A DNA stretch of 15,765 nt from the NCBI RefSeq assembly GCF_040409695.1, contig NZ_JARWGJ010000044.1, positions 1 through 15,765 on the forward strand, read 5' to 3'. The notes under the pieces were generated by a model. That model saw nothing but the letters and a program-made list of their open reading frames with translations, did no database searches and was not told the DNA's origin. Below, one piece after another: positions 13,000 to 15,765 of this stretch (within the stretch, counting starts at the first letter, position 1; the number at the start of each line of letters is the position of its first letter). The translations under genes were made by a program, and so were the position numbers. The stretch comes from Longimonas sp040409695. GTDB taxonomy: Bacteria > Bacteroidota > Rhodothermia > Rhodothermales > Salinibacteraceae.

Positions 13000-15198
13000 T
13001 CAATCCGATTCGATTTCGGCGCGCATTGCCGTTAGCGTATGTCCGGGCAGCCGCAAGAGCCCACCAGGAGCATAACGGGTCTGCGCGGTCGCCAGCCCCT
13101 CACGGAGTTCTGGTACGACGACCCACCGCAGGCACGTGCCGTCCATGACGTGCTCGTTCTCGGGCAAGTGCACCGTTCGCTGCTCATCATTCTGGTTCAT
13201 CACAACGAAGAACGTATCGTCACGCACCGGAGTACCCCGCCCGTTTTTGCGTGAAAGAACGCCTCGGAGAATAAACCCAAATGTTGTGAGGTGACTGTTG
13301 TCCCAGTCGCCGCTGTTCATTTCGCGTCCGTCAGGGTGCCACCATACGGCATCGCTGATCCCTTTTCCTTCCGGGCCGCTCAGGAAGTGGCGGCGCCGGA
13401 AGCTCGGGTGCCGCTTCCGGAATGCGGTAAGGCCCTGCACGAACTCCAGAAACTTTTCTTTTCGAGGCGTCAGGTTCCAGTCGTACCAGGTGGTTTCGTT
13501 ATCCTGGCAGTACGGGTTGTTGTTGCCTCCGCGCGTGTGCGAGAGCTCATCACCGCCGAGGATCATGGGCACGCCCTGCGATAACAGCATCATGCCCATG
13601 AGGCTGCGTTTGCGACGCTCCCGGCAGGCCAGCACAACCGGGTCTTCTGAAGGGCCCTCCACACCACAGTTCACGCTGAGGTTGTGATCATGGCCGTCCC
13701 GGTTGTCTTCCATGTTGGCTTCGTTATGCTTCTCCTCGTAGCTTACGAGATCTTCAAGCGTAAACCCATCGTGAGCAGTTATGAAGTTAATGGATGCGAA
13801 CGGGCGTCGCCCAGAGCGTTCGTACAGATCGCTGGATCCGGTAACGCGTGTCGCGATCTCACCATTCTGCCCCCGATCGCCGCGCCAGAAGCTACGCACC
13901 GAGTCGCGGTAGCGCCCGTTCCACTCGGCCCACTGCCACGGAAAGCCCCCCACTTGATAGCCGCCCGGCCCCACGTCCCACGGCTCAGCGATCAGCTTCA
14001 CCTGGCTGATCACCGGATCCTGCTGGATGATCTTGAAGAACGGGGCGAGCATGTCAATGTCGTAGAGCTCGCGCGCCAGCGTCGACGCCAGGTCGAACCG
14101 GAAGCCGTCTACGTGCATCTCTTCAACCCAGTACCGCAGGCTATCCATGATCATCTGAAGCACGTATGGATCGCCGGGGTCAAGAGTGTTTCCCGTTCCA
14201 GTGTAGTCGATATGATACCGCTTCTGGTCGGGATTCAGCTTGTAGTAGGTCTTGTTGTCGATGCCCCGAAACGAGAGCGTCGGCCCCAGCTCACTGCCTT
14301 CGCATGAATGGTTGTAGACCACATCGATAATGACTTCGAGTCCGGCTGCGTGTAGCGAACGCACCATCATCTTAAAGTCGCGCACCGCCGAGATCGACCC
14401 ATTACTCGCGTACGAGGGCTCCGGCGCAAAATAGGCCAGTGTGTTGTATCCCCAGTAGTTGGTGAGTCCTTTCTGGACCAGGAAGTGATCATTCAGCTTT
14501 GCATGCACCGGCAGCAGCTGCACGGTGGTGATGCCCAAGCTCTTGAAGTGGTCGATCATCGGCTCGGAGGCCAGCCCCAGATAGGTACCCCGCAGCGAGG
14601 GCGGCACGTCTGGGTGCCGCTGGGTAGCGCCTTTTACGTGGGTCTCGTAGATAACCGTCTCTTCCCACGGGATGCCCGGCGACTGGTCGCGCTGCCACGC
14701 AAACGTTTCTTCAACAACAGCCCCAAGCGGCGCATAAGGGGCGCTGTCTTCGTCGCTAAACGAAAGATCAGCCCGAGCGTCTGACGTGTCGTAGCCGTAG
14801 AGGCTTGAATCCCACGACAGCGGCCGGCCGATGGCTTTCGCATAAGGGTCGAGCAGGACCTTGTTGGGGTTGAAGCGCTGCCCTGCCTCTGGATTGTAAG
14901 GGCCGTATACCCGGTATCCGTAGAGCTGTCCTGGACGCAGGTTTACGATGTATCCGTGCCACATCGGGCCGGTCTGCTCGGGCAGCTCAAAGACGTGGCT
15001 GGGCCGGTCGTCGTTGGCGTTCTCAAACAACAGTAGTTCTACCTTGTCGGCATGCGCGCTGTGCAGCGCGAAGTTCACGCCGATGCCATCCCACGTTGCC
15101 CCACGCGGATATGGCATGCCCGCGCGGATTCGCAGTCCGTCTTGCACGCGCTTCTCAATCTCCACATCCTGCGGAGTCACGATCTCTTCTTCGAACAT
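13000..15198 (-). CDS. glgX: Glycogen debranching enzyme, GlgX/isoamylase type (GH13)
   Basis: Hydrolyses alpha-1,6 branches of glycogen or of limit dextrins made by phosphorylase. The protein has 732 residues from the ATG at 15198; a GTG one codon earlier is also possible (numbers below count from the GTG). An N-terminal CBM48-like beta domain (about 25-125: PYPRGATWDGIGVNFALHSA and YGYRVYGPY) leads to the GH13 barrel. Barrel landmarks are DVVYNH (293-298), VDGFRFDLAS (364-373) with nucleophile Asp370, LIAEPWDVG (403-411) with acid/base Glu406, and ITAHDGF (474-480) with Asp478. GGDELSHTRGGNNNPYCQDN and NETTWYDW are typical of GlgX/TreX. A C-terminal beta domain follows. All catalytic residues are present. 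No other glycogen gene is in view; a 13-base palindrome lies 35 bases upstream. Confidence 0.96.
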   Translation of the reverse strand: MFEEEIVTPQDVEIEKRVQDGLRIRAGMPYPRGATWDGIGVNFALHSAHADKVELLLFENANDDRPSHVFELPEQTGPMWHGYIVNLRPGQLYGYRVYGPYNPEAGQRFNPNKVLLDPYAKAIGRPLSWDSSLYGYDTSDARADLSFSDEDSAPYAPLGAVVEETFAWQRDQSPGIPWEETVIYETHVKGATQRHPDVPPSLRGTYLGLASEPMIDHFKSLGITTVQLLPVHAKLNDHFLVQKGLTNYWGYNTLAYFAPEPSYASNGSISAVRDFKMMVRSLHAAGLEVIIDVVYNHSCEGSELGPTLSFRGIDNKTYYKLNPDQKRYHIDYTGTGNTLDPGDPYVLQMIMDSLRYWVEEMHVDGFRFDLASTLARELYDIDMLAPFFKIIQQDPVISQVKLIAEPWDVGPGGYQVGGFPWQWAEWNGRYRDSVRSFWRGDRGQNGEIATRVTGSSDLYERSGRRPFASINFITAHDGFTLEDLVSYEEKHNEANMEDNRDGHDHNLSVNCGVEGPSEDPVVLACRERRKRSLMGMMLLSQGVPMILGGDELSHTRGGNNNPYCQDNETTWYDWNLTPRKEKFLEFVQGLTAFRKRHPSFRRRHFLSGPEGKGISDAVWWHPDGREMNSGDWDNSHLTTFGFILRGVLSRKNGRGTPVRDDTFFVVMNQNDEQRTVHLPENEHVMDGTCLRWVVVPELREGLATAQTRYAPGGLLRLPGHTLTAMRAEIESD

Positions 15199-15232
15199 CA
15201 CTTTCTTGGGTATTGAGTAAACAACACAGGCG

Positions 15233-15245
15233 CTGCACAGTGCAG
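15233..15245. promoter_or_regulatory. Palindrome CTGCAC-A-GTGCAG upstream of glgX
   Basis: Perfect 6-base arms around a single A, centred about 40 bases upstream of the glgX ATG. Position and symmetry fit an operator, but there is no further support. Confidence 0.3.
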
Positions 15246-15600
15246 TCAGCCCGGCAGTGAGCCTGCTATCTGGATGCTGCCGAAACAGCTTACGTTAATT
15301 CTTCCTTGCTTGGTACGTAGGCGGCCCGCTTTTCTGCGTCGCTTCTGGCGCATTGATCCTACTCTTTTGAGCAAGCAGCCCGCTCGTTTATCGTTGCCCG
15401 TCTCCACCACACCCTTGTCTACCATTCTGTGCGGTTTTGTACGGTTTTGTACAGTGCCATTCACGCATAGCGTGGCAACGCGGCATCTATCCATTTTCAG
15501 CAACCTACGACCGTCGCCTGCACGATCCAGAACAGGCAACTGGTGGCCGCTAAGCTTCTCATAAGGCTTTTAAGTGGATCCACAAAAGAACCTTTGATTA

Positions 15601-15730
15601 TGTCATTGCGAGGAGCACCAGCGAGGAAGTGCTTTTAGCATGCAATCTTGTGCCTTCCAAGTAGGGTAAACCGCTCTAACTGACGCATGAGATCGCCGCG
15701 TCGGTCGCACGCTCCCTCCTCGCGATGACA
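15601..15730. repeat. 130-base palindromic intergenic repeat element (MITE-like)
   Basis: Terminal inverted repeats TGTCATTGCGAGGAG (15601-15615) and CTCCTCGCGATGACA (15716-15730) match at 14 of 15 positions. A second inverted pair lies inside, GCAATCT (15642-15648) with AGATCGC (15690-15696). I recognise this as the GTCATTGCGAGGAGC...GCAATCT type of palindromic repeat scattered through many unrelated bacterial genomes. It encodes nothing and shows no obvious target-site duplication. Such elements may be mobilised in trans or act as RNA hairpins near gene ends. Confidence 0.75.
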
Positions 15731-15765
15731 AGGTGTAAACGTACTTTTGCTGGGCTACTTAACTA

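Larger units (their letters stand above)
15199..15765. other. Intergenic region upstream of glgX without convincing genes
   Basis: 567 bases to the window end. Opposing ORFs of about 97 codons overlap here (15246-15539 minus, 15274-15564 plus); neither resembles a known protein. Directly visible are a palindrome at 15233-15245, a tandem 10-base repeat CGGTTTTGTA at 15432-15451, a bulged hairpin CTTTT-AA-GTGGATCCAC-AAAAG at 15567-15588, and a palindromic repeat element at 15601-15730. The glgX promoter should be here but no clear boxes were found. Confidence 0.6.

Noticed and set aside
13684..14307. Plus-strand ORF of 207 codons
   Set aside because: Antisense to the catalytic core of glgX, whose active-site motifs are intact.
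15246..15564. Two opposing ORFs of about 97 codons
   Set aside because: They overlap almost fully on opposite strands, have basic low-information sequences and no family motif; at most one could be real and neither is supported.

Overview
The window is a gene-dense stretch of bacterial chromosome, most likely from a member of the Bacteroidota/Rhodothermota, perhaps a Salinibacter-like halophile. That placement is inference. It rests on a Bacteroidota-type promoter (TTG-N20-TATATTTG) in front of the small helix-turn-helix gene, few Shine-Dalgarno sequences before start codons, a YtxJ protein of the bacillithiol system, and proteins rich in Asp/Glu. No rRNA, tRNA, CRISPR array, phage gene or transposase was seen.

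Left part (1-3131, all minus strand): the early tetrapyrrole genes hemA, hemC and hemD, read from right to left. Glutamyl-tRNA reductase starts the pathway, hydroxymethylbilane synthase makes the linear tetrapyrrole, and uroporphyrinogen-III synthase (cut by the window edge) closes it. A 466-base divergent intergenic region separates hemA from an unrecognised four-helix membrane protein on the plus strand (3598-4218).

Centre (4370-8425, minus strand): four consecutive genes each encode a two-domain universal stress protein (UspA family). They share one architecture but differ in their nucleotide-binding motifs, and hairpin-forming repeats lie between them. Next comes a two-gene unit, an M3-family oligoendopeptidase (9317-11113) and a class I SAM-dependent methyltransferase (8641-9324), whose reading frames overlap by 8 bases.

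Right part: divergent from the peptidase is a plus-strand redox pair, ytxJ (11237-11593) and a TlpA-like thioredoxin lipoprotein (11590-12201), overlapping as ATGA. Convergent to it, on the minus strand, are a small protein with two helix-turn-helix-like segments (12432-12830) and, upstream of that, a GlgX-type glycogen debranching enzyme (13000-15198). The last 567 bases hold no convincing gene but include a 130-base palindromic repeat of a type scattered through many bacterial genomes.

The stress proteins, thiol-redox pair, peptidase and glycogen enzyme are consistent with a stress and housekeeping neighbourhood. I see no clear evidence of a wholly new system. The items most worth a second look are the four-gene Usp cluster with its asymmetric ATP motifs, the two-module HTH gene with palindromes at both ends, and the short in-frame repeats in hemD and the fourth Usp gene.
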